NCBI RefSeq assembly: GCF_021391675.1
Contig: NZ_CP090095.1
Span: forward strand, 2,547,501 to 2,611,500
DNA length: 64,000 bases
Reading direction: 5' to 3'
Origin: Neorhizobium galegae
Lineage (GTDB): Bacteria; Pseudomonadota; Alphaproteobacteria; Rhizobiales; Rhizobiaceae
The notes below the pieces were generated by a model. The model was given only the letters and a program-made list of their open reading frames with translations. It searched no databases and had not been told where the DNA came from. How positions within the stretch are numbered: position 1 is the first letter of the stretch; the number at the start of each line of letters is the position of its first letter. Shown here piece by piece: positions 12,817-21,737 of the stretch. The position numbers were made by a program, and so were the translations under genes.

Positions 12817-12834
12817 CATAAAGATATGTTTATG
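12817..12834. promoter_or_regulatory. Operator-like dyad upstream of metH (SahR-type candidate)
   Basis: CATAAAGATATGTTTATG is an 18-bp imperfect palindrome (CATAAA/TTTATG arms around ATAT) located 40 bp upstream of the metH start. It resembles the AT-rich CATAAAG-ATAT-type sites described for SahR-like ArsR regulators of methyl-cycle genes in proteobacteria. The name is an inference from similarity. Confidence 0.45.
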
Positions 12835-12947
12835 TCAATATATAACCGGCGTGTCGTGCGATATAGAATAGTCGATGACATGAAACCGGCCGGGCGTTAT
12901 AGGCGTTCTGATCACAATGCCCCCGCCATAGCGATTCCGAGGTTTTC

Positions 12948-14204
12948 ATGAGCGACACCGGTCAGACAGAAGCCAAGTGGGCGAGCCTTCCCTATCATCG
13001 TCGCTGGCTCCTGAACGAGGCCGACGAGCTCTTCAATTTTTTCCAGTACCGGGCGATGAACCCAAAGGGCGGTTTCTTCGATCTCGACGACCAGGGCTTG
13101 GCCCTCGGCGGCGCCAATCCGACTCGCGGCATCCATGCCTCGGCGCGTATGGTCCATTGTTTCTCGATCGGCTACCTGCTCGGCCGGCCCGGCGCCGGTG
13201 ATATCATCGACCACGGCATGCGCGCGCTCTGGGAGAGCCATCGCGATAGCGAATATGGCGGTTATTTCTGGCAGGTCAACGATGACGGCGCTGCCGATTC
13301 CGCCAAGCAGGGTTACGGCCACGCCTTCGTGCTGCTCGCCGCCTCTTCGGCAAAGGTCGCCGGCCACCCTCTCGCCGATCGGATGCTTGCCGACATAAGC
13401 GAGGTTCTGGAAACCAGGTTCTGGGAACCGCACCACGGTGCGATCGCGGAAGAATTCAACCGCGACTGGTCGCCGATCGATGGCGGCAGCTATCGCGGCC
13501 AGAACTCCAACATGCACCTCACCGAAGCGCTGATGGCCGCTTTCGAAGCGACCGGCGAGAAGGTCTATCTCGACAAGGCGGAAAGCATCGCCGACCTCGT
13601 TATCCGCCGCTCCGCCGGCAGCGTTGGTTTCCGCGTTGCCGAACATTTCGATCCCGAATGGACGATCGACAAGGACTATTACCATCCCGACGAGATGTTC
13701 CGCCCGGCCGGCACCACGCCCGGCCACTGGCTGGAATGGTCGCGCCTGCTGCTGCAGCTCTGGGCACTCGGGGGCAAAAAGCACGGCTGGATGCCGGATG
13801 CGGCGAAATCGCTGTTCGTCCAGTCCATGTCACTGGGCTGGGACAAGGAGAAGGGCGGCTTCTTCTATACGCTCGACTGGAGCGACAAACCCGCCAAGAC
13901 CAACAAGCTCTGGTGGCCGATGTGCGAGGCAGCCGGTGCCGCCCACTTCCTCAACGAGCACCTGCCGGCCGACGATTTCTACGAGGACAGCTACCGGCGG
14001 ATCTGGGGTACGATCGCCAACCGTTTCATAGACCACAGACACGGCGGCTGGCACGAGGAACTGACCGAGGATCTCGTCCCGGCCCACACCCTCTTCCCCG
14101 GCAAGGGCGATATCTACCACGCCCTGCAGGCCTGCCTCATTCCGCTCTTCCCGGCAAACGGCAGCCTGACGAAGGTCATCGTCGAGGCCGAAGGGCGTAT
14201 CTGA
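12948..14204 (+). CDS. AGE family sugar epimerase/isomerase
   Basis: 418 residues, the usual length for N-acylglucosamine 2-epimerase / YihS-type aldose-ketose isomerases. The protein is an all-alpha (alpha/alpha)6 barrel by composition. Conserved aromatic and histidine blocks include SARMVHCFSIGYLLGRP (about 62-80), GQNSNMHLTEALMAAFEAT (about 185-203) and TTPGHWLEWSRLLLQLW (about 250-267), carrying the histidine pair expected to act as catalytic acid/base. It has no sugar operon around it, so whether it acts on mannose/fructose-type sugars or N-acylhexosamines cannot be decided. It is divergent from metH. Confidence 0.85.
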   Translation: MSDTGQTEAKWASLPYHRRWLLNEADELFNFFQYRAMNPKGGFFDLDDQGLALGGANPTRGIHASARMVHCFSIGYLLGRPGAGDIIDHGMRALWESHRDSEYGGYFWQVNDDGAADSAKQGYGHAFVLLAASSAKVAGHPLADRMLADISEVLETRFWEPHHGAIAEEFNRDWSPIDGGSYRGQNSNMHLTEALMAAFEATGEKVYLDKAESIADLVIRRSAGSVGFRVAEHFDPEWTIDKDYYHPDEMFRPAGTTPGHWLEWSRLLLQLWALGGKKHGWMPDAAKSLFVQSMSLGWDKEKGGFFYTLDWSDKPAKTNKLWWPMCEAAGAAHFLNEHLPADDFYEDSYRRIWGTIANRFIDHRHGGWHEELTEDLVPAHTLFPGKGDIYHALQACLIPLFPANGSLTKVIVEAEGRI

Positions 14205-14344
14205 AGTTTTCGCGAAACCGCGCGATCGGGCTCTGCGTCGGCCTCGGCATGTGGATCGTTGCCGTGACGGCGACCGGTGCCGGCATCGTCATCCTCTGGC
14301 TGCTGCGCAAGACCGAAGTGGCGGCGGGCATGAAAGACGAATAG
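14201..14344 (+). CDS. Possible small single-pass membrane protein
   Basis: In the frame ending at TAG 14342-14344, residues reading KFSRNRAIG then a roughly 20-residue hydrophobic segment (WIVAVTATGAGIVILWLL) then RKTEVAAG look like a small inner-membrane protein. The only ATG (14249) would cut into the helix. A CTG at 14201, overlapping the epimerase stop and preceded by GAAGGG, would give 47 residues. The start is unresolved and the gene may not be real. Confidence 0.28.
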   Translation: MKFSRNRAIGLCVGLGMWIVAVTATGAGIVILWLLRKTEVAAGMKDE

Positions 14345-14370
14345 CGGCAGGGCATCGGAGATAATACGGA

Positions 14371-17340
14371 TCAGCCGCCCGACCGCGGCGTCACCATTGC
14401 CCGGATACGGCTCGTCAGCAGTTCGTAGTCATAAGGCTTGGTAATCAGCGCGGTATTGCCGAGCGTCTCCGATCCCGGCACGTTGCGGTCGCCGGTCGCG
14501 AAGATCACCGGCAGATCGGCCAGCGTTTCGCGCAATTTCAAGGAGAGCTGCAATCCGCTCATTTCCGGCAGATGGACGTCTGTGACGAGAATGTCGATCG
14601 GATCGCTGCCGGCCGCGGCAAGTGCTTCGGCAGCCGATCCGGCCTCGATCACGGTCATGCCCGCATCCTGCAGAAAATCGGCTGTCGAGATGCGGATCAG
14701 CGCCTCGTCCTCCACCAGCAGAACGGAGATCGGCAGATCCGGCGCCGACGGTTGCTCGACGGCAGGTTTGGCCGAAGCTGCCTCAGCCAAACCCGCCTCT
14801 GAAGGGCTTTCCGGCAAGCGAGGCTGTGGAGCCTGCCGATTCTGATCGATCACCTGGCGGATTTTTCGGGCGAGCGTCTCCCGTGTATAGGGCTTGCTCA
14901 AGAGATTGACGCCCGGGTCGAGCCGCCCGCCATGGACGATCGAATTCTCGGTGTAGCCCGAGGTGAACAGCACGCCGAGATGCGGCAGTCGCTCCTTGGC
15001 CCTCTTGGCGAGATCGCGGCTCTTCAGCCGACCGGGCATCACCACGTCCGTGAACAGGCAGTCGATCGGCACGCCGCTTTCGATGATCGCAAGCCCGCTG
15101 TCCGCATCCTTGGCTCGCAGGACCCGGTATCCCAGTTCGGCAAGCAGGCTGACCGTGATTTCCCGCACCGCTTCGTCGTCCTCGACGACCAGGATCGTCT
15201 CGTTTCCGCCGAGGGCAGCCCCACCGGCATTTTCGGCGACCACATCCTCGTCCTCCATCGATCGCGGAAGATAGATCCGCACGGTGGTGCCGTTTTCCGG
15301 CTCGCTGTAGATTCGGATATGGCCGCCGGACTGTTTGACGAAACCGTAGACCATCGACAGGCCGAGCCCTGTCCCCTTGCCTTCCGGCTTGGTGGTGAAG
15401 AAGGGGTCGAAGACCTTGCCGAGAATGTCGGCCGTCATGCCCGTACCGGTATCGGTGACCGCGAGCATAACGTATTGGCCGGCCTCGATGTCGAACGTGT
15501 GGCTCGCATATTCGTCGTCGAGATAGGCATTGCCGAGTTCGATCGTCAGCTTGCCCTGCCCGTTCATCGCATCGCGTGCGTTGATCGCGAGGTTGAGGAG
15601 CGCATTCTCGACATTGCTCGGATCGACCAGCGTGTTCCACAGCCCGCCGCCGACGATCGTGTCGATCTCGATCGCCTCTCCCAGGCTGCGCCTCAGGAGA
15701 TGATCCATCTCGCGGATCAGGCGGCTCAGATTGATCACCTTCGGCGAAAGCGGCTGGCGGCGGCCGAAGGCGAGAAGCTGCGAGGCAAGCCGAGCGCCGC
15801 GCGAAGCCCCTGCAAGCGCGCTGTTCAACCGCCTTTCGGCAACTTCGTTGCCCGCGAATTCCCGGCCGAGAAGCTGAAGATTGCCGGTGATCACCTGCAG
15901 GAGATTGTTGAAATCATGGGCGATGCCGCCGGCGAGATTGCCGATCGCCTCCATCTTCTGGCTCTGGCGAAGCACTTCCTGCGTCCGCTCGAGCTCGATC
16001 GTTCTTTCCTCGACGCGGTGGCCGAGGGTTTCCGCGAGGCTTGAAAGCTCCGATTCTGTCTTCTTCTGCTCGTCGATATCGGTATTGGTGGCAACCCAGA
16101 GGGTGATCTCGCCCTCGGCATTCTTGATCGGCACCGCACGGCTGATGAACCAGCGATAGACGCCGTCGTGGCGCCGAAGGCGGATTTCCGTCTCCAGCCG
16201 GCTTCCGGTGCGCAAGGCCTCGTCCCAGGCGGCGGCAATCCGGGGCGAATCATCCGGATGGAGCATCTCGGAGCGCCGCTCCCTGTCGAAATAGAATGAC
16301 TCAAGGCCGCTATAGGTGAAGATCTGGTCGTTGCACCATTGCATCCGGCCCTCCGGCGTCGCCGTCCACACATGTGTCGGCAAGGACTGGGCAAGCGTCC
16401 TGAAACGGTCCTCGTTTTCGCGGGCCGCCTCCTGTGCACGGCGAAGCTCCGTAACGTCCTGGCCCTGCACGAAAATGCCGCTGACCATCCCGTCGTGATC
16501 GCGGATCGGCTGATAGACGAAATCGAGAAAGCGTTCTTCCGGCTCAGCGCTTTCGGGGGACTGGAAAACGACCCGCGCGCCATAAGCGCTATAGGGCGTG
16601 CCGGTCCGGTAGACCTCGTCAAGCAGTTCGTAGACACCCTGGCTGGCGACATCCGGCAGAGCCTCGCGTACCGTCTTGCCGATCAGGTCCTCGCGGCCGA
16701 CGATCGTCCGGTACGACCTGTTGACGATCGAAAAAACATGCTCCGGGCCGCGCAGCACGGCCATGAAGCCGGGCGCCTGCTCGAACAGCATGCGCAGATA
16801 TTCCCGCTCCTCGCCGAGAGCGGCATTCTGCCCCTGGACCGCATCGGCCCGGCGCATCAGATCCGTATGCACCCTGAGGGCGCCGTCGCCCGCGGACCGG
16901 CTGCGCAGCAGGTGAAGCTCGGTCACGTCCACCGTATGCTGCAGGATGAAGATCAGCCGTCCCGCCTCGTCCTTGATCGGCGTATGGGTTGCGCTCCAGT
17001 AACGATCCTCGAGCTCTCCATCGGGACCTGGGATCGGATAGGGGATGAGCGGCAGATGATCCACCTCAGCGGTGGAAAGGACCCTGGCGAAGGACTGGCG
17101 CAACAGCCGGCCCGGGACAGAATCCGGTTCGCTTGGAAACGCGTCGAACATGGTGCGGCCGACAAGCTCTTCACGGCTGCGCCCCGTCACCGTCAGATAA
17201 GCGTCGTTCATTCCGACAAGCCGCAATTCCCGGTCGAGTATGACATAGGGATTGGGTGAGAGATTGAACAACTGATTCAGATCGATTGCGGAAAGCTCCG
17301 TCAGTCTGAACATGCGCCGTCCCTGATGCCAATGCATCAC
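14371..17340 (-). CDS. Hybrid sensor histidine kinase with three PAS domains and two receivers
   Basis: 989 residues from GTG 17340 (ATG 17337, or ATG 17313 after nine codons, are alternatives). Domain order: PAS (about 20-145), PAS (180-300), PAS with PAC (310-425), short coiled linker, HisKA with phospho-acceptor H475 in GGIAHDFNN, HATPase with N, G1 (DTGTGM) and G2 (GKGTGLGLS) boxes, receiver 1 with D765, an Ala/Pro linker, and receiver 2 with D921 and K968. No membrane segment is evident, so it is a cytoplasmic sensor, probably for a small ligand or redox signal. It is followed on the same strand by nothing within the unit; a diguanylate cyclase/phosphodiesterase lies just upstream. Confidence 0.92.
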   Translation of the reverse strand: MMHWHQGRRMFRLTELSAIDLNQLFNLSPNPYVILDRELRLVGMNDAYLTVTGRSREELVGRTMFDAFPSEPDSVPGRLLRQSFARVLSTAEVDHLPLIPYPIPGPDGELEDRYWSATHTPIKDEAGRLIFILQHTVDVTELHLLRSRSAGDGALRVHTDLMRRADAVQGQNAALGEEREYLRMLFEQAPGFMAVLRGPEHVFSIVNRSYRTIVGREDLIGKTVREALPDVASQGVYELLDEVYRTGTPYSAYGARVVFQSPESAEPEERFLDFVYQPIRDHDGMVSGIFVQGQDVTELRRAQEAARENEDRFRTLAQSLPTHVWTATPEGRMQWCNDQIFTYSGLESFYFDRERRSEMLHPDDSPRIAAAWDEALRTGSRLETEIRLRRHDGVYRWFISRAVPIKNAEGEITLWVATNTDIDEQKKTESELSSLAETLGHRVEERTIELERTQEVLRQSQKMEAIGNLAGGIAHDFNNLLQVITGNLQLLGREFAGNEVAERRLNSALAGASRGARLASQLLAFGRRQPLSPKVINLSRLIREMDHLLRRSLGEAIEIDTIVGGGLWNTLVDPSNVENALLNLAINARDAMNGQGKLTIELGNAYLDDEYASHTFDIEAGQYVMLAVTDTGTGMTADILGKVFDPFFTTKPEGKGTGLGLSMVYGFVKQSGGHIRIYSEPENGTTVRIYLPRSMEDEDVVAENAGGAALGGNETILVVEDDEAVREITVSLLAELGYRVLRAKDADSGLAIIESGVPIDCLFTDVVMPGRLKSRDLAKRAKERLPHLGVLFTSGYTENSIVHGGRLDPGVNLLSKPYTRETLARKIRQVIDQNRQAPQPRLPESPSEAGLAEAASAKPAVEQPSAPDLPISVLLVEDEALIRISTADFLQDAGMTVIEAGSAAEALAAAGSDPIDILVTDVHLPEMSGLQLSLKLRETLADLPVIFATGDRNVPGSETLGNTALITKPYDYELLTSRIRAMVTPRSGG

Positions 17341-17487
17341 AGGTTATAGGGTTTCCGCCATTATTGACAATTGAAATCAGGAGGGCTCGGGAAATCTCCC
17401 ACGGGATTATCGCGATACGCTAAAAGACATCTAACGCCCCGATTTTGCTCCCGGTTCCGGTACCGACCTGTGCGGGATCAGGCCGGA

Positions 17488-19671
17488 TTACTTGATCCGG
17501 ATCCGCTGCTTTTCCACCGGTTGGACGAAAAGCTGGGCAACCTCGTCGGCCGGCATCGCCTTGCCGTAACGATAGCCCTGCCCGGCCTCGCAGCCCATCA
17601 GGCGAAGCGCCGCCTCCTGCTCCTCGGTCTCGATGCCTTCGGCAATCGTCTTCAACCCCAGTTCCCTGCTGAGCGCGATCAGCGCGCGGGTAATGGCGGC
17701 ATCGCGCGGCTTGGTCAGGAGATCGCGCACGAACCCCATGTCGATCTTGAGCGTCGTCAGCGGATAGCGCTGCAGCGAACCGAGCGAAGCGTAGCCCGTG
17801 CCGAAATCGTCGAAGGCGATGCCGACGCCGAGTTCGCGCAGCGCCTGGATCGATTCGAGCGACTGGTCGTCGTCGTTGAGCGTGACCGTTTCGGTGATCT
17901 CGATCTCCAGGAAATGCGGATCGAGCGCGTAGCGTGCGATCAGGTCGACGACGCTGCGCGCCAGATCACCGGCCCGGACCTGCGCCGGAAACAGGTTGAT
18001 GCCCATCTTGATCGGCGGATACCCGGCCGCATCCCAGGCGGCCATCTGGCGGCCCGCCTGGTCGAGCACCCAGAAGCCCACGTCGAGCGCGATCGAACTC
18101 TGCTCCAGAGCCGGGAGAAAGGCGGCCGGCGACAGGAGCCCGCGCTCCGGATGCTGCCAGCGGATGAGCGCCTCGACGCCGAATACCTCGCCGGTATCGA
18201 GCGTCACCTGCGGCTGGTAGTGCAGCACCAGCTCGTTCTTGTCCAGCGCCCGCAGCAATTCGTCCCGCAGCATTCGCTTTGCCAGGGTCTCGTTGCGCAT
18301 CGACTGTTCGAACATGCGCACGACCCGGCCGCCGGCCTGCTTGGCCCGGTAGAGCGCGAAGTCGGCACTGGCGATGAGCTCCTCGGAATCGGAACCATGG
18401 TTGGGCGCAAGCGAAAAGCCGACGCTCGCCCCGATGCGGAACGTATGCCCGGCAACCTCGAACGGTATCTTGAAAGCCTCGATGACCGCATTTGCAGTTT
18501 TCTGAGCGACGAGAGGGTCCCCGGTTCCGGGAATGAGAATAGCAAACTCGTCGCCGCCGAACCGGGAGACCGTGACGTTGCGGTCGAGGACGGCCGGCAA
18601 TCTGACACCGATCGCCTGCAGCAGGGAATCGCCGATGCCGTGCCCCAGGCGATCGTTGACGTCCTTGAACCCGTCGAGATCGAAGAGCAGCACGGCAAGC
18701 GGCCGCTTGCGCGCCAGTTCCTCGCGCAGAAGGTCCTCGAAACGGTGTCGATTGCACAAGCCGGTGAGCGTATCCTGGCTTGCCAGCCTCAGGAGCCGGA
18801 CGTCGCGGTCGCGGCGTTCGGATATGTCCTTGATGATGGCGCCCACGCCGACGCCGCGCTGATCGTGCCAGATCGAAAGCGCCATCTCGACCGGAAACTC
18901 CGAGCCATCCTTGCGGCATGCCGAAATCTCGACGGTCTTGCCCTTGAGCATGGAACTGCCGCCCGCGGCCACGCGCGCGAGACCGGCGTTGTGAGCGGCG
19001 CGGAAACGTTCGGGCACGATCAGGTCGAGCGAGCCGCCGACCATCTCCTCCCGGCTGAAGCCGAACATATCGAGCGCCGCCTGGTTGACGAACTCGACCC
19101 GGCCGGTGGGATCGACGGTGATCAGCGAGAGATCGGTGGCATCCGCAAAGTTGGCAGCCGTCGCCTGCGGTATGCCCTCGCGACGCAATTCCATGTGCTC
19201 CATGACCATGGCGGCAAGGCCGGCGAGCGTTCGCCTTTCCCGCTCGGAGAAACTTTCTCGCACATGCGTATCGGCGATGCACAGCGCTCCGAGCCGGAAA
19301 CCGTCCGGCGAGATCAGCGGCGCGCCGGCATAAAACCGGATGAATGGTTCGCCGGAGACGATTGGCAGGCCGGAGAACCGCGCATCCAGTCGCGCATCGG
19401 AGACGACAAGGACATCGTCCGTGCGGATCGTGTGATCACAAAAGGTTTCGGATCGGTGGGTCTCCTCGATATCGAGACCCGAACAGGCCTTGAACCACTG
19501 CCGATCTTCTTCGATCAGCGTCACGAAAGCCATACGCGTGGAAAAAAGCTCGGAGGCAAAACGGCAGATTCGGTCGAAACGGTTTTCAGGCCCCGAGCCC
19601 GCGATTCGGTAGTTCGCCAGAGCGTCGAGCCGTCTGCGCTCTGCAATATCGATGCTGTCGGCGTAAGACAT
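17488..19671 (-). CDS. GAF-PAS-GGDEF-EAL cyclic-di-GMP turnover protein
   Basis: 727 residues from ATG 19671, preceded by TGGAGCAGAG; a longer frame exists but lacks a ribosome site. Order: GAF (about 25-160), PAS (170-285), GGDEF (295-455) with intact GGDEF at 372-376, and EAL (470-720) with EAL at 500-502 plus NLFPAQ, EITET, DDFGTGYASL, KID and EGIET blocks. Both catalytic sites look intact, so it may make or degrade c-di-GMP. No RxxD inhibitory site precedes GGDEF. It has no signal peptide or membrane helix. It lies 147 bp upstream of the hybrid kinase on the same strand, which suggests, but does not prove, a shared pathway. Confidence 0.93.
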   Translation of the reverse strand: MSYADSIDIAERRRLDALANYRIAGSGPENRFDRICRFASELFSTRMAFVTLIEEDRQWFKACSGLDIEETHRSETFCDHTIRTDDVLVVSDARLDARFSGLPIVSGEPFIRFYAGAPLISPDGFRLGALCIADTHVRESFSERERRTLAGLAAMVMEHMELRREGIPQATAANFADATDLSLITVDPTGRVEFVNQAALDMFGFSREEMVGGSLDLIVPERFRAAHNAGLARVAAGGSSMLKGKTVEISACRKDGSEFPVEMALSIWHDQRGVGVGAIIKDISERRDRDVRLLRLASQDTLTGLCNRHRFEDLLREELARKRPLAVLLFDLDGFKDVNDRLGHGIGDSLLQAIGVRLPAVLDRNVTVSRFGGDEFAILIPGTGDPLVAQKTANAVIEAFKIPFEVAGHTFRIGASVGFSLAPNHGSDSEELIASADFALYRAKQAGGRVVRMFEQSMRNETLAKRMLRDELLRALDKNELVLHYQPQVTLDTGEVFGVEALIRWQHPERGLLSPAAFLPALEQSSIALDVGFWVLDQAGRQMAAWDAAGYPPIKMGINLFPAQVRAGDLARSVVDLIARYALDPHFLEIEITETVTLNDDDQSLESIQALRELGVGIAFDDFGTGYASLGSLQRYPLTTLKIDMGFVRDLLTKPRDAAITRALIALSRELGLKTIAEGIETEEQEAALRLMGCEAGQGYRYGKAMPADEVAQLFVQPVEKQRIRIK

Positions 19672-19820
19672 CTCTGCTCCAGAGGAGGGCGGTAGTAGCA
19701 CTACCATAGAAATCCATCCATTAGAGAAAGCATAACGGGGCGCCCCCAAGAAATGAATGGTGTTTGGGAGGGGGCTCACCCGTTTAGCGGGATGGAAGAG
19801 AGCTTTCTCGACTTAAAATG

Positions 19821-19849
19821 AAAAACCTCCCGGATTTAGACCCGGAAGG
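19821..19849 (-). terminator. Terminator of the UbiD-family gene
   Basis: On the minus strand CCTTCCGG and CCGGGAGG form an 8-bp stem (one G-T pair), followed directly by TTTTT. It lies 39 bp after the ubiD-family stop. Confidence 0.75.
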
Positions 19850-19887
19850 CTGCTTCGGTAAGGCACAATGTCCCGAAATGGATCATC

Positions 19888-21429
19888 CTATCGGGGAAGA
19901 TAGTAACGGCCGCGCTCGTCGCGCTCCAGCCCCTTGCAGCGGAAGGTGTCGAGTTCGCGGACAACCTCGCGGCCATCGCGGCTGCCGACGGCGGCCATCA
20001 ACTCCTCGAAATGTTTGGCGCCATCCTTCAAAGCCGCTTCGAGCGAGGGAAAACGCTTGCCGGGATAGGATGGAGCCTGCGGCGTGACGAGCTCCCAGCT
20101 CTGGGCATGCTGCATCGGCCAGGTCAGGTCGTAGCCAGCCTTGGCGCCGGAGCGGGAACCATGAAGCGACGGATCGAGCGGCGACAGCCGAACGCCGGTC
20201 GCGATCACCAGATCCCGGTCGGCCTGGAAGCGAGTACCGAACGCCCATTCCATCTGGCTGTCGTCGAAGATGTCGATATCCGGATCGACGACGAAGACGT
20301 TCTTGACGCCGACGGCGCCGAGAACCGCATAGAGTGCCGAACGGGCCTCGCCCGGATAGGTCTGGCGGATGGAGAAGCGCATGCTCATCGAGCCGCCGGC
20401 GGCGACCGGCGCGTAGACGGCGACCGGCTGGCGCACCACATCGCGGAGCGTCTTCCAGACGTTCATCTCCATGCGCAGCGCTTCGAGGTTGGAGGTATCG
20501 GTGAAGTCCATGCGATTGCCGCTGATGGTCGCGGTCTGGAACAGCGCATCCCTGCGGTGAGTGATGGCCGTGACATGGAAGACCGGATTGGTCTTCACGA
20601 CGCCGTAATAGCCGAGATATTCGCCGTAGGGCCCTTCCTTCTCCACGTAACCGCGCTCGTCGAAATAGCCTTCGATGACCATTTCCGCGTCGGCCGGAAC
20701 CATGATGTCGTTGGTGACGCATTTGACGACCGGCAGCGGCGCCCCGCGCAGGGAGGAGATCAGCTCCAGTTCGTCGACCGGCTCCTTCATGGTGGCCGAC
20801 ACCATGTCGATCGGATGGCAGCCGACCACATAGGCAACGTTCAGCCGCTCGCCCCGCTCGGAAGCGGCCATGTACATGACGCGCAGGTCGCTCGGCGCAA
20901 TCAGGTCGACGCCCGCTTCCTTTGGGCCGCGCAGCATCAGCCGGCGCATGCCGCAATTGTAGCGGCCGTCCTTCGGGTCGATCGTATAGTCGATCGTAGC
21001 GGAAATGTAGGGCGCGCCATCGAGCGCGTGCTGCACGTGGACCGGCAGCTTGAGGAGGTCGGCGTCAGTGCCGGAGAGCACGACCTGCTGCACGGGCGCT
21101 TCGTCACCGGAAAGCTTCACCAGTTCCGGCTTCAGCGACAGGCGGCGGCGCATTTCCAGCGCCACGTCGCCGGCGGGCACGCCGAAAGCCTTTGCGAGAC
21201 GCGAACGGCTGCCGACCACGTTGCCGATCAGCTGCTGGCCTTCCGGACCTGCATTTTTGAACCAGACGGCCTTTGGGTTGTTCTGCAGGATCGCCGCGAC
21301 ATCGGCCAGATCGACCTTCTCCTCGCGAATCTCGAGCTCGTCGGCGCTCAGGCTCTCGACGAAATTCTTCAACCGGAAACGGTCGAGATCAAGCGCGGCG
21401 GCGGATTGGGTTGTCGTATTGGCGGTCAT
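19888..21429 (-). CDS. UbiD family prenylated-FMN (de)carboxylase
   Basis: 513 residues, the normal UbiD length. Family features include the early SRSRLAKAFG region, the KEGPYGEYLGYYG block near residue 265 with the catalytic glutamate, and the RQTYPGEARSALYAV region carrying conserved arginine and glutamate; the E-R-E triad appears to be present. UbiD enzymes reversibly decarboxylate aromatic or alpha,beta-unsaturated acids using prenyl-FMN made by a UbiX-type partner. No ubiX homologue or ubiquinone gene lies in the window, so it could be a catabolic aromatic-acid decarboxylase rather than the ubiquinone enzyme. It is divergent from fixL. Confidence 0.88.
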   Translation of the reverse strand: MTANTTTQSAAALDLDRFRLKNFVESLSADELEIREEKVDLADVAAILQNNPKAVWFKNAGPEGQQLIGNVVGSRSRLAKAFGVPAGDVALEMRRRLSLKPELVKLSGDEAPVQQVVLSGTDADLLKLPVHVQHALDGAPYISATIDYTIDPKDGRYNCGMRRLMLRGPKEAGVDLIAPSDLRVMYMAASERGERLNVAYVVGCHPIDMVSATMKEPVDELELISSLRGAPLPVVKCVTNDIMVPADAEMVIEGYFDERGYVEKEGPYGEYLGYYGVVKTNPVFHVTAITHRRDALFQTATISGNRMDFTDTSNLEALRMEMNVWKTLRDVVRQPVAVYAPVAAGGSMSMRFSIRQTYPGEARSALYAVLGAVGVKNVFVVDPDIDIFDDSQMEWAFGTRFQADRDLVIATGVRLSPLDPSLHGSRSGAKAGYDLTWPMQHAQSWELVTPQAPSYPGKRFPSLEAALKDGAKHFEELMAAVGSRDGREVVRELDTFRCKGLERDERGRYYLPR

Positions 21430-21481
21430 TCTTCCTCTCCCGAAAACGCGTTCTGCGTAGGACAGTTTTTAGCCAGAACAG

Positions 21482-21516
21482 TTGATTAAATCAAATATAA
21501 TTATACAATGTTGTAT
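21482..21516. promoter_or_regulatory. Two operator-like palindromes upstream of ubiD-family gene
   Basis: TTGATTAAATCAA (21482-21494) is a perfect 13-bp palindrome. ATACAATGTTGTAT (21503-21516) has perfect 6-bp arms. Both lie 53-87 bp upstream of the ubiD-family start, in the 308-bp divergent gap before fixL. The second resembles GntR-type operators. Nothing else was recognised in the rest of the gap. Confidence 0.4.
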
Positions 21517-21737
21517 CAGGTCGCATCGGGGAGGTGTGATCGGCCAGCGTTCGAAGCCGCCCGCACGTCGGCATAAATAAACGCGCAAAAGTATATGCTT
21601 TTTAAGCTACAACCGCTTCCGCCGTTGGACGCCGCATCGGCGCGCATGCTAGAACGGTTTCAGGGATAGGCTGTCAGGTTTCAAATGCACAAAGGAATGG
21701 CGTTCCTCCTCCAGACGATCGGATTCGGTTAGGCATC

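Noticed and set aside
12778..12947. Cobalamin or SAM riboswitch before metH
   Set aside because: The upstream gap is short and has no B12-box or SAM-II-like conserved core; only a DNA dyad was found.
17371..19695. 774-codon plus-strand frame over the GGDEF-EAL gene
   Set aside because: No domain, no ribosome site, and composition typical of antisense frames; the minus-strand protein has all catalytic motifs.
21482..21494. TTGATTAAATCAA as a FixK/FNR box
   Set aside because: The half-sites match but the spacer is 3 bp instead of 4, so it was listed only as a palindrome.
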